Of a DNA stretch of 31,271 bases, positions 22,612 to 31,271 are shown in pieces. The stretch spans positions 1 to 31,271 of the forward strand of contig JAGXOB010000020.1 in the NCBI GenBank assembly GCA_019894735.1, written 5' to 3'. This stretch comes from Promethearchaeota archaeon. Its GTDB lineage: Archaea > Asgardarchaeota > Lokiarchaeia > Sigynarchaeales > SOKP01. Every line of letters begins with the position of its first letter. The stretch's first letter is position 1. Below the pieces are notes generated by a model, which saw only the letters and a program-made list of their open reading frames with translations, had not been told where the DNA came from and made no database searches. A program made the position numbers and the translations under genes.

Positions 22612-25476
22612 GTGGATATGAATCGAATCCAACCTCCTTCTGATATAGCTTATTTTCAACCGATAGAAAGCTTAATTACTGCATTTCAAACGGACATTAA
22701 TAATGGTTTGACTTCTTCAGAGATTGAAAAAAGGCAGCTTGAATATGGGTATAATGAATTACCAAAAATTAGGAAATCATTATGGAAAGTATATCTCGCA
22801 CCCATTTTTAATTTTTTAATTATTATTTTAATAATTTCAGCAACAATTGTTATATTACTCGGAGATCGGACATCAACAATCATTACTTTTGCAGTTGTAG
22901 TTATTAATTCTATTACTGTAATAACTCAACAATATAGAGCTCAAAAAGCTTTAGAAGCTCTAAGGCAAATTGCTGCTTTAAAAACGGTTGTTTTACGAGA
23001 TGGAATTCAATTTGAGATTCCTTCCAGAGAATTGGTTCTAGGAGATATTATTTTACTAGAACAAGGTGATAAAATCGGTGCAGATGCAAGAATTCTTGAT
23101 TTAATGAATTTAACTATAGATGAAGCAGCACTTACTGGCGAAAGCGAACCAGTAGAAAAAAACAACAAACAACTTAAAGAGCGAGAATTACCAGTTCAGA
23201 AACAAAGTAACATGGTGTTCATGGGGACTTACTTGCATACTGGTAGAGTAAAAGCACTTGTGACTGGAACTGGCCTTAATACTGAGATTGGTAAAATTTC
23301 AAATCAACTTAAAGCTATGGGAAGTATTGAGGATATTCCTTTAACGAGAAAGCTAAATAGGTTAGGTTATATCCTCGGAACGATAGTTATCATTTATCTA
23401 ATCGTCTTAATTGTGTATAAATTTTCCGTTTTAGGATTAGAAGGATTGTTTTTTGGTCAGAATATACGCGATGCGATAATATCTTCCATTTTAAGGTCAA
23501 TGGGAATCATGCCTATTAATTTACCTTTATTAACAACCCTTGTTCTTGTTACTGGGGTTCTTAATATGGCCCAAAGTGGAGTAATTATAAAGAATTTATC
23601 AGCAATTGAATCTCTTGGTCGTGTATCGGTAATTTGTTCAGATAAAACTGGAACAATAACTAAAAACGAAATGACCGTTGAAAGAATTTGGATAAACAAC
23701 AATGAATACCAAGTAACTGGTTCAGGATATGACCCTGAAGGGATTATTCTTGAGGACGGAAATGAAAAGAGTCTAAAGGAAAATTCCACGTTTATAAAAT
23801 TCATTGATTCAATCGTATTAAATAATAATGCTAAATTAGTGTATGAAGATGTTAAAGTCCGATTAAAAGAATCGAAGGAAATTGCCGTAAGAAAAGCTTT
23901 AGGTTCGCCAACAGAATCCTCATTATTAGTGTTAGCTGAAAAAGCAGGATATATTCCTTATGATCTGAAAAATCGATACTCAATTCTTGAAGAATTTTCG
24001 TTTAGCTCTGAATTTAAACGAATGACAACTGTATGTAAACTTAATGGAGATAATCCCAGCATTATAGCATTCTCAAAAGGAGCTCCGGAGAGGATATTAG
24101 ATATAACAACTCAAATTGAAATAAATGGAGTAGAGGAACCATTAACTGAAAAACTAAAAACACTCCTAATCGATAATATTCAAATACGAGCGAACCAAGG
24201 ATATAGAACTTTAGCCATTGGCTATAAGAAACTTGAGAGTGAAGAAGAATTTACAAGACAAAAAATTGAAAATGAGCTTATTTTCTTAGGATATGTTTCA
24301 ATATTAGACCCTCCAAGGCCTGGAGTGAGAGCTTCAGTAGAGGAGAGTCACGCAGCTGGTATTAAAATTTCAATGATCACAGGTGATCACCCTGCAACTG
24401 CCAAAACTATTGCAGCTCAAATGAGAATTTATAAAGAAGGAGATTTGGTCGTAGAGGGTTCAGAAATTAGCAAATTAAGCAACGAGGAATTTAATAAAGT
24501 GTCGGTCTTTGCGCGAGTCAATCCTTCAGATAAAGAAGTAATTGTAAAAAAGTATCAATCAGAGGACCATATCTGCGCTATGACGGGTGATGGCATTAAC
24601 GATGCGTTGGCTTTGAAATTAGCTAACGCCGGGATCGCGATGGGGATTACAGGCACTGATGTAGCCAAGGAAACGGCCGATATGGTTGTAAGCGACGATA
24701 ACTTTACATCCATAGTTAGGGGCGTAAAGATTGGTCGCGGTTTATTTGCGAGGATACGTACAATCATATATTTTTTTATTTGTCTAAATTTAATGGAATC
24801 TGTTATTTTTTTCACTTATGAATTCGTTCCGTTATTTGATTTATTTAGTTCAGAATGGCAGCACATCTATATTTATGGAATAGTTCATTCGTTACCCGCT
24901 TTAGCTTTAGTAATTGATAAACATCCCAAAGATGTGATGAAAGAACCTCCAAGAGACGAGGAACAATTGTTGAATAGGAATATGTGGATACTTTTGGTAA
25001 CTCAAGCATTCTTAATGGGTATAGGATTAGTACTAGTGCTTCAATTAACTCTAGGAGGATTTTTCCCCCTAAACGAATGGAATCTTAATCCCGATATTAG
25101 CTATTTACCAATTGGTAATGAGCTGCTATCTCAAAAAGCAAGAACAATGTTTATCACTTCCTTATATATCGTTGAAACTACATTCATCTGGAGTATTAGA
25201 CGCCCAAATAAAAGCTTACTTAAAAGCTTTAAAGAAGAATTCTGTCTTTCATTATTCTTTATTAGTCTATTTACACTTGCACTACATGTACTCTTCATTC
25301 TGTTCTCGAACCAAGTAAATTATTACGCAAACGATGTGTTCGGGTTAAATTTACAAATTAACTTTATGTTTTTAAGTGGAATAGATTGGATATTTTGTAT
25401 TTTATTGGCTTTACCGGGGATTATTGGAATAGAGATTTTCAAATATATAGCTAGATCCAAACATATTATTTTTTGA
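22612..25476 (+). CDS. P-type cation-transporting ATPase (first of tandem pair)
   Basis: This 954-residue P2-like pump is complete: cation-ATPase N-terminal domain (ITAFQTDINNGLTSSEIEKRQLEYG), TGES in the actuator (EAALTGESEPVEK), phosphorylation site CSDKTGT (Asp344), SKGAPERIL in the nucleotide domain, DPPRPGV, and MTGDGINDALALKLANAG, with about ten membrane helices. The M4 ion motif reads PINLP (residues 301-305) where Ca-pumps have PEGLP, so the Glu ligand is lost; M5 keeps Asn726 and Glu729 (SERCA Asn768/Glu771), and the M6 Asp800 position is His759. The transported ion therefore cannot be assumed to be Ca2+. The start may be GTG 22612 or ATG 22618. It is followed 55 bases later by a small GTPase-like gene. 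Confidence 0.92.
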   Translation: MDMNRIQPPSDIAYFQPIESLITAFQTDINNGLTSSEIEKRQLEYGYNELPKIRKSLWKVYLAPIFNFLIIILIISATIVILLGDRTSTIITFAVVVINSITVITQQYRAQKALEALRQIAALKTVVLRDGIQFEIPSRELVLGDIILLEQGDKIGADARILDLMNLTIDEAALTGESEPVEKNNKQLKERELPVQKQSNMVFMGTYLHTGRVKALVTGTGLNTEIGKISNQLKAMGSIEDIPLTRKLNRLGYILGTIVIIYLIVLIVYKFSVLGLEGLFFGQNIRDAIISSILRSMGIMPINLPLLTTLVLVTGVLNMAQSGVIIKNLSAIESLGRVSVICSDKTGTITKNEMTVERIWINNNEYQVTGSGYDPEGIILEDGNEKSLKENSTFIKFIDSIVLNNNAKLVYEDVKVRLKESKEIAVRKALGSPTESSLLVLAEKAGYIPYDLKNRYSILEEFSFSSEFKRMTTVCKLNGDNPSIIAFSKGAPERILDITTQIEINGVEEPLTEKLKTLLIDNIQIRANQGYRTLAIGYKKLESEEEFTRQKIENELIFLGYVSILDPPRPGVRASVEESHAAGIKISMITGDHPATAKTIAAQMRIYKEGDLVVEGSEISKLSNEEFNKVSVFARVNPSDKEVIVKKYQSEDHICAMTGDGINDALALKLANAGIAMGITGTDVAKETADMVVSDDNFTSIVRGVKIGRGLFARIRTIIYFFICLNLMESVIFFTYEFVPLFDLFSSEWQHIYIYGIVHSLPALALVIDKHPKDVMKEPPRDEEQLLNRNMWILLVTQAFLMGIGLVLVLQLTLGGFFPLNEWNLNPDISYLPIGNELLSQKARTMFITSLYIVETTFIWSIRRPNKSLLKSFKEEFCLSLFFISLFTLALHVLFILFSNQVNYYANDVFGLNLQINFMFLSGIDWIFCILLALPGIIGIEIFKYIARSKHIIF

Positions 25477-25531
25477 TTTAAGTAAAAATAGCATAATTTA
25501 GACTCAGTAAATTAACTCAAGCGAAATAAAT

Positions 25532-26041
25532 ATGATAGATTATGTTCTATTAGAGTTTCTTTTTTTCTGTAGCGATGGAGTAGGAAGAAGTACATTAATC
25601 GAACAGTATTGCAAAAGTTTTCCGGAAAATTATAAGACTACCTTGGGATTTAATATCTTCGTTAAACATGTAAAGTTAAAACAAGGGAAAGAAGTTACAA
25701 TACGGCTTTGGGATCCTTCAGAAAGACTATTTTTCAAACGTTTTAATCAATTTATTTATCGTCAGGCAAATGGTGGAATAATAATGTATGATATCACAAA
25801 CACAATAAGCTTAAAGAAAATAGCTGATTGGTGTGAAGAAATTCGAAAACTTTCAGGTGATATTCCAATAATGTTGATAGGGAATAAGTTAGATTTAATA
25901 AAGAAACGTGCCGTTTCTGAAGAAGAAGTCAGGAATATTATAAAAAAGAACAATCTCTCTTCTTATATGGAAGTTTCTTTAAAAACAGGAGAAAATGTTG
26001 ATTTAGCTTTTGAAGTACTTACAAAGTTGATTTTAGAGTAA
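25532..26041 (+). CDS. Ras/Rab-like small GTPase with degraded active-site motifs
   Basis: This 169-residue protein has the Ras-like fold. The P-loop region is CSDGVGRST (residues 13-21): the Gly10 and Gly12 equivalents of Ras are Cys and Asp and the invariant Lys16 is Arg. Switch I is TTLGFNIF. Switch II is WDPSERLF (60-67) against WDTAGQER, so Gly60 and Gln61 positions are Glu and Arg with no length change. The base-recognition motifs GNKLDL and SLKTG are intact, as are MYDITN and the YRQANGG helix. Guanine binding seems possible but normal hydrolysis doubtful. No C-terminal Cys lipidation motif is present. The N-terminus before the P-loop is odd and follows a seven-T run (25560-25566), so an indel cannot be excluded. 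It sits between two P-type ATPase genes. Confidence 0.88.
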   Translation: MIDYVLLEFLFFCSDGVGRSTLIEQYCKSFPENYKTTLGFNIFVKHVKLKQGKEVTIRLWDPSERLFFKRFNQFIYRQANGGIIMYDITNTISLKKIADWCEEIRKLSGDIPIMLIGNKLDLIKKRAVSEEEVRNIIKKNNLSSYMEVSLKTGENVDLAFEVLTKLILE

Positions 26042-26190
26042 AATTATTTTTAAATAGCTTTTTCTTAAATAGTAGTTTCTTAATAAAAATACTATAAAAT
26101 AAAAAGAAGAACTTCTATTGTCTATTTATTATTATAAATATTTACTATTATTATCTTAAAAATCACCAAAAAGTCGCGGGATAATTTCTT

Positions 26191-29070
26191 ATGGAAGAAA
26201 TTTATTACAATATGGATTTAGAACAGATTTATAGAAGGTTCGAAACTAATTCAACTAATGGTTTAACAGATAAAGAAGCCCAGGCCAAACTTGAGCTTTA
26301 CGGGCTAAACGAAATCCCTAAAGTCTCTAAAGGATTTATCAAGATATATCTTGCTCCTTTATTTAATTGGCTTATCGTTATATATTTAATAGGTGCGTTG
26401 ATATTGTTTTTAGCTGCTGTATTCGGCGGTGAAGGAAATCTAATTTTTGTTCTTTTAACTTTAGGAATAGTTGCTCTAAATAGCTTTGTAGCTATTATTC
26501 AGCAAATTAGGGCAACAAAAAAGTTAAATGCACTTCGCGAAATGACGGCACCTACAACAACCGTTATTAGAAATGGACAAAAAACAGATATACCAACAAA
26601 GAATGTAGTTGTGGGTGATTTATTGGTGTTAAAACAAGGAGATAGGATACCAGCCGATAGCCGAGTAATTCAATCATCAAATCTTGAAGTCAATGAATCT
26701 AGTCTTACTGGTGAATCGGAACCTGTGAGAAAGAAGCAAGAAGGTTCCGCATTATCGAAAGAAGATATATCAATTGGTGATCGACATAATATGATTTTTT
26801 ATGGGACTTTTGTCACTACTGGTAATGCTACAGCGATCGCAGTCAAAACAGGGAAGGATACAGAGATTGGTAAAATTTCACAAGGGTTAGAAGACGCTGG
26901 AACTTCAGACATTCCCATCCGAGAAAAGATGAACAACTTTGGTAAATGGCTTGGTTTAATCGTTATAGGATTTTGGCTCTTTATACTCTTGATCCTATGG
27001 ATAGTAACTGGTCATCCCGATGTTGTAAAAAGCTTGAATTCAGCCTTGGATTTATTACCTATTAACATTCCACTCCTCGTAACAATTATCTTATTAACCG
27101 GAGTCTTAGCTATGGCTCATCATGGGGTAATTATTAGAAATTTAGCCTCAGTGGATAGTCTCGGTCGTGTAAGCGTAGTTTGTTCGGATAAAACAGGTAC
27201 TTTAACTAAGAACCAGATGTCTATTCAACATGTTTGGACGAATGGTTCAAATTTTAAAGTAACAGGAAGCGGTTATAGTCCTGAAGGGGAAATTATATTC
27301 GTCGATGATCCAAAGAATTCTGTGATAGTCAAACATATCGACGATTTTCCTCAACTAAAGTTACTACTCACTTCTGGATTTTTGAACAATAATTCCGCAT
27401 TAGTAAAAAATGAAATTGTCGTCTCAGGTAAGGCTATTCCTAATTGGAAAGTTATAGGGTCTCCAACAGAAGGTGCCTTAATGGTTCTCTTTCAAAAAGG
27501 AATGGGTGATTATCTACTCGAAGATTTCGAATATAAAAAAGAGTATCCATTCGATTCCAAAGTAAAGCGAATGACTAAAATCTACAAAAAAGATGAGAAA
27601 TTTTATTCCTTTACTAAAGGTGCAAGCGAAATTTTAATGCCTTTATGCAATAAAGTGTTATATAAAGACCAAGAGTTAGATCTCAACGATGAGATTAAAG
27701 ATAAAATCATGAAAATAGCAGATATCTATGCTGAACAAGGATTCAGAATTCTTAGTTTGTGTTATAAAAAAATAGATGCCATGCCTCCTGAAGACGATAA
27801 AAGTAGAGAGTTGTGTGAATCTGAAATGATTTATATTGGTTTTGTCACAATACTGGATCCTCCCAGAGAAGGTGTAAAACAAAGTGTTCAACAGTGTCAC
27901 AATGCTGGTGTGGATGTTATAATGATCACAGGAGATTCAATTAAAACAGCTCGTGCAATTGCTAAGCAAATCGGGATAATTCAAAATAACGATGAAATCG
28001 TTTTAGAAGGAAAAGATATAAAAAATATTAAATCGTTTTACGATTTTAGCAAAATTAAGGTATTTGCAAGGGTATCGCCTGAACACAAACAAGAAATTAT
28101 AGAAAAATATCAAGATGCTAAACAAGTAGTCGCTATGACAGGCGATGGAGTGAACGACGCTTTAGCTCTGAATATGGCTGATGCAGGCATAGCAATGGGG
28201 ATTCAGGGTACTGATGTTAGCAAGGAGGCTTCTGATATGATTATTAGTGACGATTCCTTTAACTCAATCGTTACCGGGATCGAACAAGGGCGCGGAATAT
28301 TTGCTCGTATTAGAGCAGTTGTGTTTTTCTATATCTGTATCAATGTATTCGAAGGTATAGTTGCATTTATTTTATCAGTGATTTTAAATGAAATTTTTCC
28401 AGGCCAATTCCCATACTATCTAGACGAAGCATTTTATTATCAGTGGTTTTTCCTCTCGATTACGGTTCACATTTTTCCTGGTCTTATTCTCACGTTTGAC
28501 AGGACATCGAAAGATGTTATGAAACAAAAACCACACGATGAAGAAGAAATCCTCTCGAAAAATACAGTTATCCTATTATTTATTTTTGGAGCATTGTTAG
28601 CTATAAGCATGGTAGTCGTGTATTTTACGACCCTTTGGGGCCCTACAGTCTCAGTTATCGATTTCGGAGATTTAAACGAAGCGTACCTGTTTTCACCTTT
28701 AACCTTCCCCGATGGAAGTGGGATTAGCCTAAACGCTGCAAAAACTCTTACGATGCTAATGGTAACAATTTTCATTTGCGAATCATTTTTAATTCTGCAA
28801 ATTAGGAGGCCTAACAAATCTTTAATCAAGAGTATAAAAGAAGACAGCACTCGATTTATGTACTTACTAATTGGATTCCTATTTGCAGTGTTTCTTGCGC
28901 TCATATATATTCCGGGAGTCCAAGTAACGCTTGCTGATTGGGGTTTAAATTTTAGATTTATGTTTCTCACAGGCTTGGATTGGTTAGTTTGTTTTTTAAT
29001 TTCGCTTATTTGTATCGTATCATTTGAACTCGTTAAATTTTACGCTCGCAGGTCTGGAATATATTTCTAA
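26191..29070 (+). CDS. P-type cation-transporting ATPase (second of tandem pair)
   Basis: This 959-residue paralogue of the ATPase at 22612 has the same plan: N-terminal domain FETNSTNGLTDKEAQAKLELYG, SLTGESEPV, CSDKTGT (Asp333), TKGASEILMPL, DPPREGV, MTGDGVNDALALNMADAG and about ten membrane helices. It repeats the unusual ion-site set: PINIP in M4 (residues 290-294), Asn718/Glu721 retained in M5, and His760 at the M6 position of SERCA Asp800. The two proteins differ widely in loops and are not a recent duplication. ATG start with a leader of about 30 bases behind an AT-rich promoter region. Possible functions include two non-redundant pumps of one ion type or a heteromeric pair. Confidence 0.92.
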   Translation: MEEIYYNMDLEQIYRRFETNSTNGLTDKEAQAKLELYGLNEIPKVSKGFIKIYLAPLFNWLIVIYLIGALILFLAAVFGGEGNLIFVLLTLGIVALNSFVAIIQQIRATKKLNALREMTAPTTTVIRNGQKTDIPTKNVVVGDLLVLKQGDRIPADSRVIQSSNLEVNESSLTGESEPVRKKQEGSALSKEDISIGDRHNMIFYGTFVTTGNATAIAVKTGKDTEIGKISQGLEDAGTSDIPIREKMNNFGKWLGLIVIGFWLFILLILWIVTGHPDVVKSLNSALDLLPINIPLLVTIILLTGVLAMAHHGVIIRNLASVDSLGRVSVVCSDKTGTLTKNQMSIQHVWTNGSNFKVTGSGYSPEGEIIFVDDPKNSVIVKHIDDFPQLKLLLTSGFLNNNSALVKNEIVVSGKAIPNWKVIGSPTEGALMVLFQKGMGDYLLEDFEYKKEYPFDSKVKRMTKIYKKDEKFYSFTKGASEILMPLCNKVLYKDQELDLNDEIKDKIMKIADIYAEQGFRILSLCYKKIDAMPPEDDKSRELCESEMIYIGFVTILDPPREGVKQSVQQCHNAGVDVIMITGDSIKTARAIAKQIGIIQNNDEIVLEGKDIKNIKSFYDFSKIKVFARVSPEHKQEIIEKYQDAKQVVAMTGDGVNDALALNMADAGIAMGIQGTDVSKEASDMIISDDSFNSIVTGIEQGRGIFARIRAVVFFYICINVFEGIVAFILSVILNEIFPGQFPYYLDEAFYYQWFFLSITVHIFPGLILTFDRTSKDVMKQKPHDEEEILSKNTVILLFIFGALLAISMVVVYFTTLWGPTVSVIDFGDLNEAYLFSPLTFPDGSGISLNAAKTLTMLMVTIFICESFLILQIRRPNKSLIKSIKEDSTRFMYLLIGFLFAVFLALIYIPGVQVTLADWGLNFRFMFLTGLDWLVCFLISLICIVSFELVKFYARRSGIYF

Positions 29071-29143
29071 CCTAATTTTTCTTTTTATATAAAAACTGTT
29101 TTTAATCGTTAATTTTTTAATATTTGCTAAAATCCTTTTATGT

Positions 29144-29686
29144 ATGATAAAAGGAAAGCGTATAAAATTTGCTCCCCTTGATAGGAAACACATTGATATG
29201 TTTTTAAAGTGGTTTAACGACCCCGAAATTACGCAATACTTAATGATGTATAAACAATTGACGCGTGATTGGGAAGAAGAATGGTTTGACGCACTCAAAC
29301 ACAAGGAAGATGGTGTTTATTTTTCAATTCTTCTATTAGATCAAGAGGACCCTTAAAAAATCATTGGAAATTGCGCTATTCAGAACATAAACTCCAAAAA
29401 TCGATCGTGTTCTTGCGGTATTACCATTGGAGAGAAAAAATACCATAATCAAGGATACGGAACCGAAGCGATGGAGATGTTAGTAGAATATGGTTTCAAC
29501 ACGTTAAATATGAATAGGATCGAATTAACTGTATATGAATTTAATATTCGCGCTTATAGGACATATCAAAAAGTCGGATTCGTCGAAGAAGGAAGAAAAC
29601 GACAAGCAAGGTATCATAACGGCAAATATTACGACGAAATAATTATGGCTATCCTAAGAGACGACTGGGAAAAGAAAGCGAGATAA
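29144..29686 (+). pseudogene. GNAT acetyltransferase interrupted by one in-frame stop
   Basis: Reading through a TAA at 29354-29356 gives a normal ~180-residue RimJ/RimL-like GNAT protein in a single frame. Before the stop, 70 residues carry the first strand and helices (KRIKFAPLDRKHIDMFLKWFNDPEITQYL). Immediately after it, KIIGNCAIQNINSKNRSC continues the beta-sheet, followed by the acetyl-CoA loop IGEKKYHNQGYGTEAMEMLVEYGF and RIELTVYEFNIRAYRTYQKVGFVEEG. No frame change occurs, so a single substitution (for example GAA or AAA to TAA) explains it. It is a recent nonsense mutation, an assembly or sequencing error, or stop readthrough; neither piece alone would fold. Confidence 0.85.
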
Positions 29687-29764
29687 TAATCCAAGCAAAT
29701 TTTAGATGTATTTCTAAAACAAATTAATTTTTAAAATAGTTAATATTCAATTCAGTAATAATTA

Positions 29765-29772
29765 TTTATAAA
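29765..29772 (+). promoter_or_regulatory. Possible TATA box of DUF362 gene
   Basis: TTTATAAA is centred about 21 bases before the ATG at 29790, placing a start site at or next to the start codon. This would suggest a leaderless or near-leaderless mRNA. There is no purine-rich BRE immediately upstream, so the call is weak. Confidence 0.3.
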
Positions 29773-29789
29773 AGAAATAGTGTGAAGAT

Positions 29790-31097
29790 ATGAGTAAATC
29801 AATTGTATCTATTGTTAAATATGAAGAACCTTTAGAATCCGTCCGCAAAGTTGTTGAATTGTCCAAATTGTTTGATGATTTGCCTAAAGGAGCGAAAATA
29901 TTCATCAAACCCAATATTGTCTACTGGAGCAGTGGTCCTCATCCTAAATGGGGTGTCATTACTACATCCCGAGTTATGGAAGATGTCGTTACCATTCTAA
30001 ACGAAAAAGGAATTAGTGATATAACTATTGGTGAAGGATTTGGAAGTGAAGAGGCTGCTCAAGACGCTTTCAAAAAATTAGGGTATAACAAACTAAAGAA
30101 ACGATTTGGCGTAAAACTAATTAATACTGGAGATAGACCATTTGAAAAAATAGACATGGGGTGTGATTTTCTAGTCAATTTTGCCTCTGATCCGCTGAAA
30201 GCTGATTATATCATTAGTTTACCTACCTTAAAAACTCATAGTCAAGCAGTAGTAAGTTTGGGATTGAAAAATCTTAAAGGGTTTATCAATATCGCGTCTC
30301 GAAAGAAATTTCATAGCGCTGATCCTATAAAAACTCTCCATTTCAATGTTGCAAAGCTTGCTAACAACATTCCTCCGTGTTTGACTCTAATTGATGGAAT
30401 TTATACTCTAGAACGGGGACCTTCAATGGATGGAAAAGCTCATAAAACAGGTGTGTTAATCGCGTCAAAAGACATTTTATCAGCTGATATAGTAGGAGCG
30501 AAATTGTTAGATATAGAACCATCAGACGTACCACACTTAGTTCAAGCAGCTGAAGATAGAGATAGATCAACTAATTTATCAGAGATTGAAGTTGTTGGAG
30601 AGAAAATTGAGGACGTAGCTTCTCATCACGAATGGAAATTCGTTTATAATGAAGCTGGCGATCTACCACTTCCTTTTTATAGTAGGCAATTTAAAGGATT
30701 AAAGTACAAACAATACGACACTACCATGTGTACTTACTGTAGTATGATTAATGGTTTATTACTTGTATTATTGAAAAATGCGTGGAATGGCGACACATTT
30801 GGAGGTATCGAATTTCTAACTGGAAAAATAATGGAACCATCAGCGGGGATGAATAAAACGATCCTAGTTGGTCAGTGCCAATATAATAAAAATAAAGACC
30901 ACCCTAATATAAACGAGTTAGTACCAATTAGAGGATGCCCACCTTCAATGGAGGATATAAAAAACGCGTTTGAAATTTGTGGAATAAAGGTCAATCCTCT
31001 TATGTTTCAAGAAGGAAATTCGGACGTTGGGGGCATTATTTTTTTACAAAAATACAAAGGGAAATCTGAGTTTGAAGAGTCGTTCTATAAATTATAA
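29790..31097 (+). CDS. DUF362-family protein with Cys-rich C-terminal domain
   Basis: This 435-residue protein begins with a DUF362 domain: KGAKIFIKPNIVYW, GVITTSRVMEDVVTIL, ITIGEGFG, YIISLPTLKTHSQAVVSLGLKNLKG and LTLIDGIYTLERGP, typical of this uncharacterised family. The last ~125 residues hold four notable Cys: CTYC (Cys314, Cys317), GQCQY, and RGCPPS, which could bind a metal or Fe-S cluster. Some DUF362 proteins are fused to ferredoxin domains, but this segment is not a standard ferredoxin. It has no signal peptide, so it should be cytosolic. The biochemical role is unknown. Confidence 0.85.
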   Translation: MSKSIVSIVKYEEPLESVRKVVELSKLFDDLPKGAKIFIKPNIVYWSSGPHPKWGVITTSRVMEDVVTILNEKGISDITIGEGFGSEEAAQDAFKKLGYNKLKKRFGVKLINTGDRPFEKIDMGCDFLVNFASDPLKADYIISLPTLKTHSQAVVSLGLKNLKGFINIASRKKFHSADPIKTLHFNVAKLANNIPPCLTLIDGIYTLERGPSMDGKAHKTGVLIASKDILSADIVGAKLLDIEPSDVPHLVQAAEDRDRSTNLSEIEVVGEKIEDVASHHEWKFVYNEAGDLPLPFYSRQFKGLKYKQYDTTMCTYCSMINGLLLVLLKNAWNGDTFGGIEFLTGKIMEPSAGMNKTILVGQCQYNKNKDHPNINELVPIRGCPPSMEDIKNAFEICGIKVNPLMFQEGNSDVGGIIFLQKYKGKSEFEESFYKL

Positions 31098-31106
31098 TAC
31101 TATTTA

Positions 31107-31130
31107 TTTTTTTTAAAATCGAATTTTTTT
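31107..31130 (+). terminator. Two oligo-T tracts after DUF362 gene
   Basis: T-runs of eight (31107-31114) and seven (31124-31130) bases begin ten bases after the stop codon. Such paired U-tracts suit archaeal termination. Confidence 0.45.
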
Positions 31131-31220
31131 CCTTTCTACTTATCTAATTTCTAATCTAAAACTGCTTTTCTTTTTTGTTTCAATTTCGTATTACAAATTT
31201 ATTTGTGTTTAGGGAATATC

Positions 31221-31271
31221 TTGTTTTTGGAAGATCCATTTCGCAAGGCCGAAGAAAATTACGATTATACT
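31221..31271 (+). CDS. Probable start of a truncated gene at the window edge
   Basis: From a TTG at 31221 (or 31227) the frame stays open to the window end and reads as charged, protein-like sequence (FLEDPFRKAEENYDYT). An AGGGA seven bases or so upstream could be its ribosome-binding site. The fragment is too short for a family call, and even its coding status is uncertain. Confidence 0.4.
   Translation, partial: MFLEDPFRKAEENYDYT

Noticed and set aside
22612..29070. Recent tandem duplication of the P-type ATPases
   Set aside because: The two proteins differ throughout loops and membrane ends and share mostly motif regions, so the duplication is old or the genes came together later.
1..31271. 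CRISPR arrays, tRNA or rRNA genes, insertion sequences
   Set aside because: No regularly spaced repeats, no cloverleaf-like GTTCRA stretches in the gaps and no transposase-like frames were seen on either strand; short or diverged RNAs could still be missed by eye.

Overview
The window is AT-rich, gene-dense archaeal DNA. The most likely source is an Asgard (Promethearchaeota), Loki-like archaeon. Several families sit together: an actin-family protein aligning along its whole length with eukaryotic actin, a Ras/Rab-like small GTPase, an archaeal TFB plus a divergent TFB-like protein, an archaeal-type DNA topoisomerase I, a SET-domain protein, and archaeal metabolic genes (tungsten-type aldehyde:ferredoxin oxidoreductase, 6-phospho-3-hexuloisomerase). 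TTG and GTG starts are frequent. There are no introns, no gene-free stretch over 300 bases, and no RNA gene, CRISPR array or insertion sequence that I could recognise. The lineage call is an inference from gene content.

Layout. 1-2650 (+): the end of a histidine kinase, then DNA topoisomerase I. 2673-5884 (-): four genes on one strand, transcribed in the order proline-rich coiled-coil protein, LmbE-like deacetylase, actin-related protein, winged-helix protein. 6154-9349 (+): a small unknown protein, a membrane-anchored sulfite-oxidase-fold protein and a HEAT-repeat protein. 9633-13046 (+): a compact run of two half-size MgtE/SLC41-type transporter genes, a duplicated PhoU/TrkA-C protein, phosphohexuloisomerase and a SET-domain protein. 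13048-16497 (-): endonuclease IV, a CCG-domain iron-sulfur protein and a GlcD-type FAD oxidase; the last two form a translationally coupled pair. 16615-19491: a membrane protein (+), then AOR and a nitroreductase (-). 19776-22513: TFB, a membrane protein on the opposite strand, and a divergent TFB-like factor. 22612-29070 (+): two large P-type ATPases flanking a small GTPase with degraded nucleotide-binding motifs. 29144-31271: a GNAT acetyltransferase interrupted by one stop codon, a DUF362 protein, and the probable start of another gene.

The most unusual parts are: (i) the actin-related protein, in which the residues matching the catalytic Gln137 and His161 of actin are Asp and Arg, encoded downstream of a protein with a helical head, a long Pro/Ala linker and a helical tail; (ii) the P-type ATPase pair, which share a PIN(L/I)P motif in M4 and a His in M6 where Ca-pumps have PEGLP and Asp, with a GTPase-like gene altered in both P-loop and switch II between them; and (iii) the fast-diverged second TFB-like protein close to a normal TFB. 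Functional links within these groups are inferred from gene order only.
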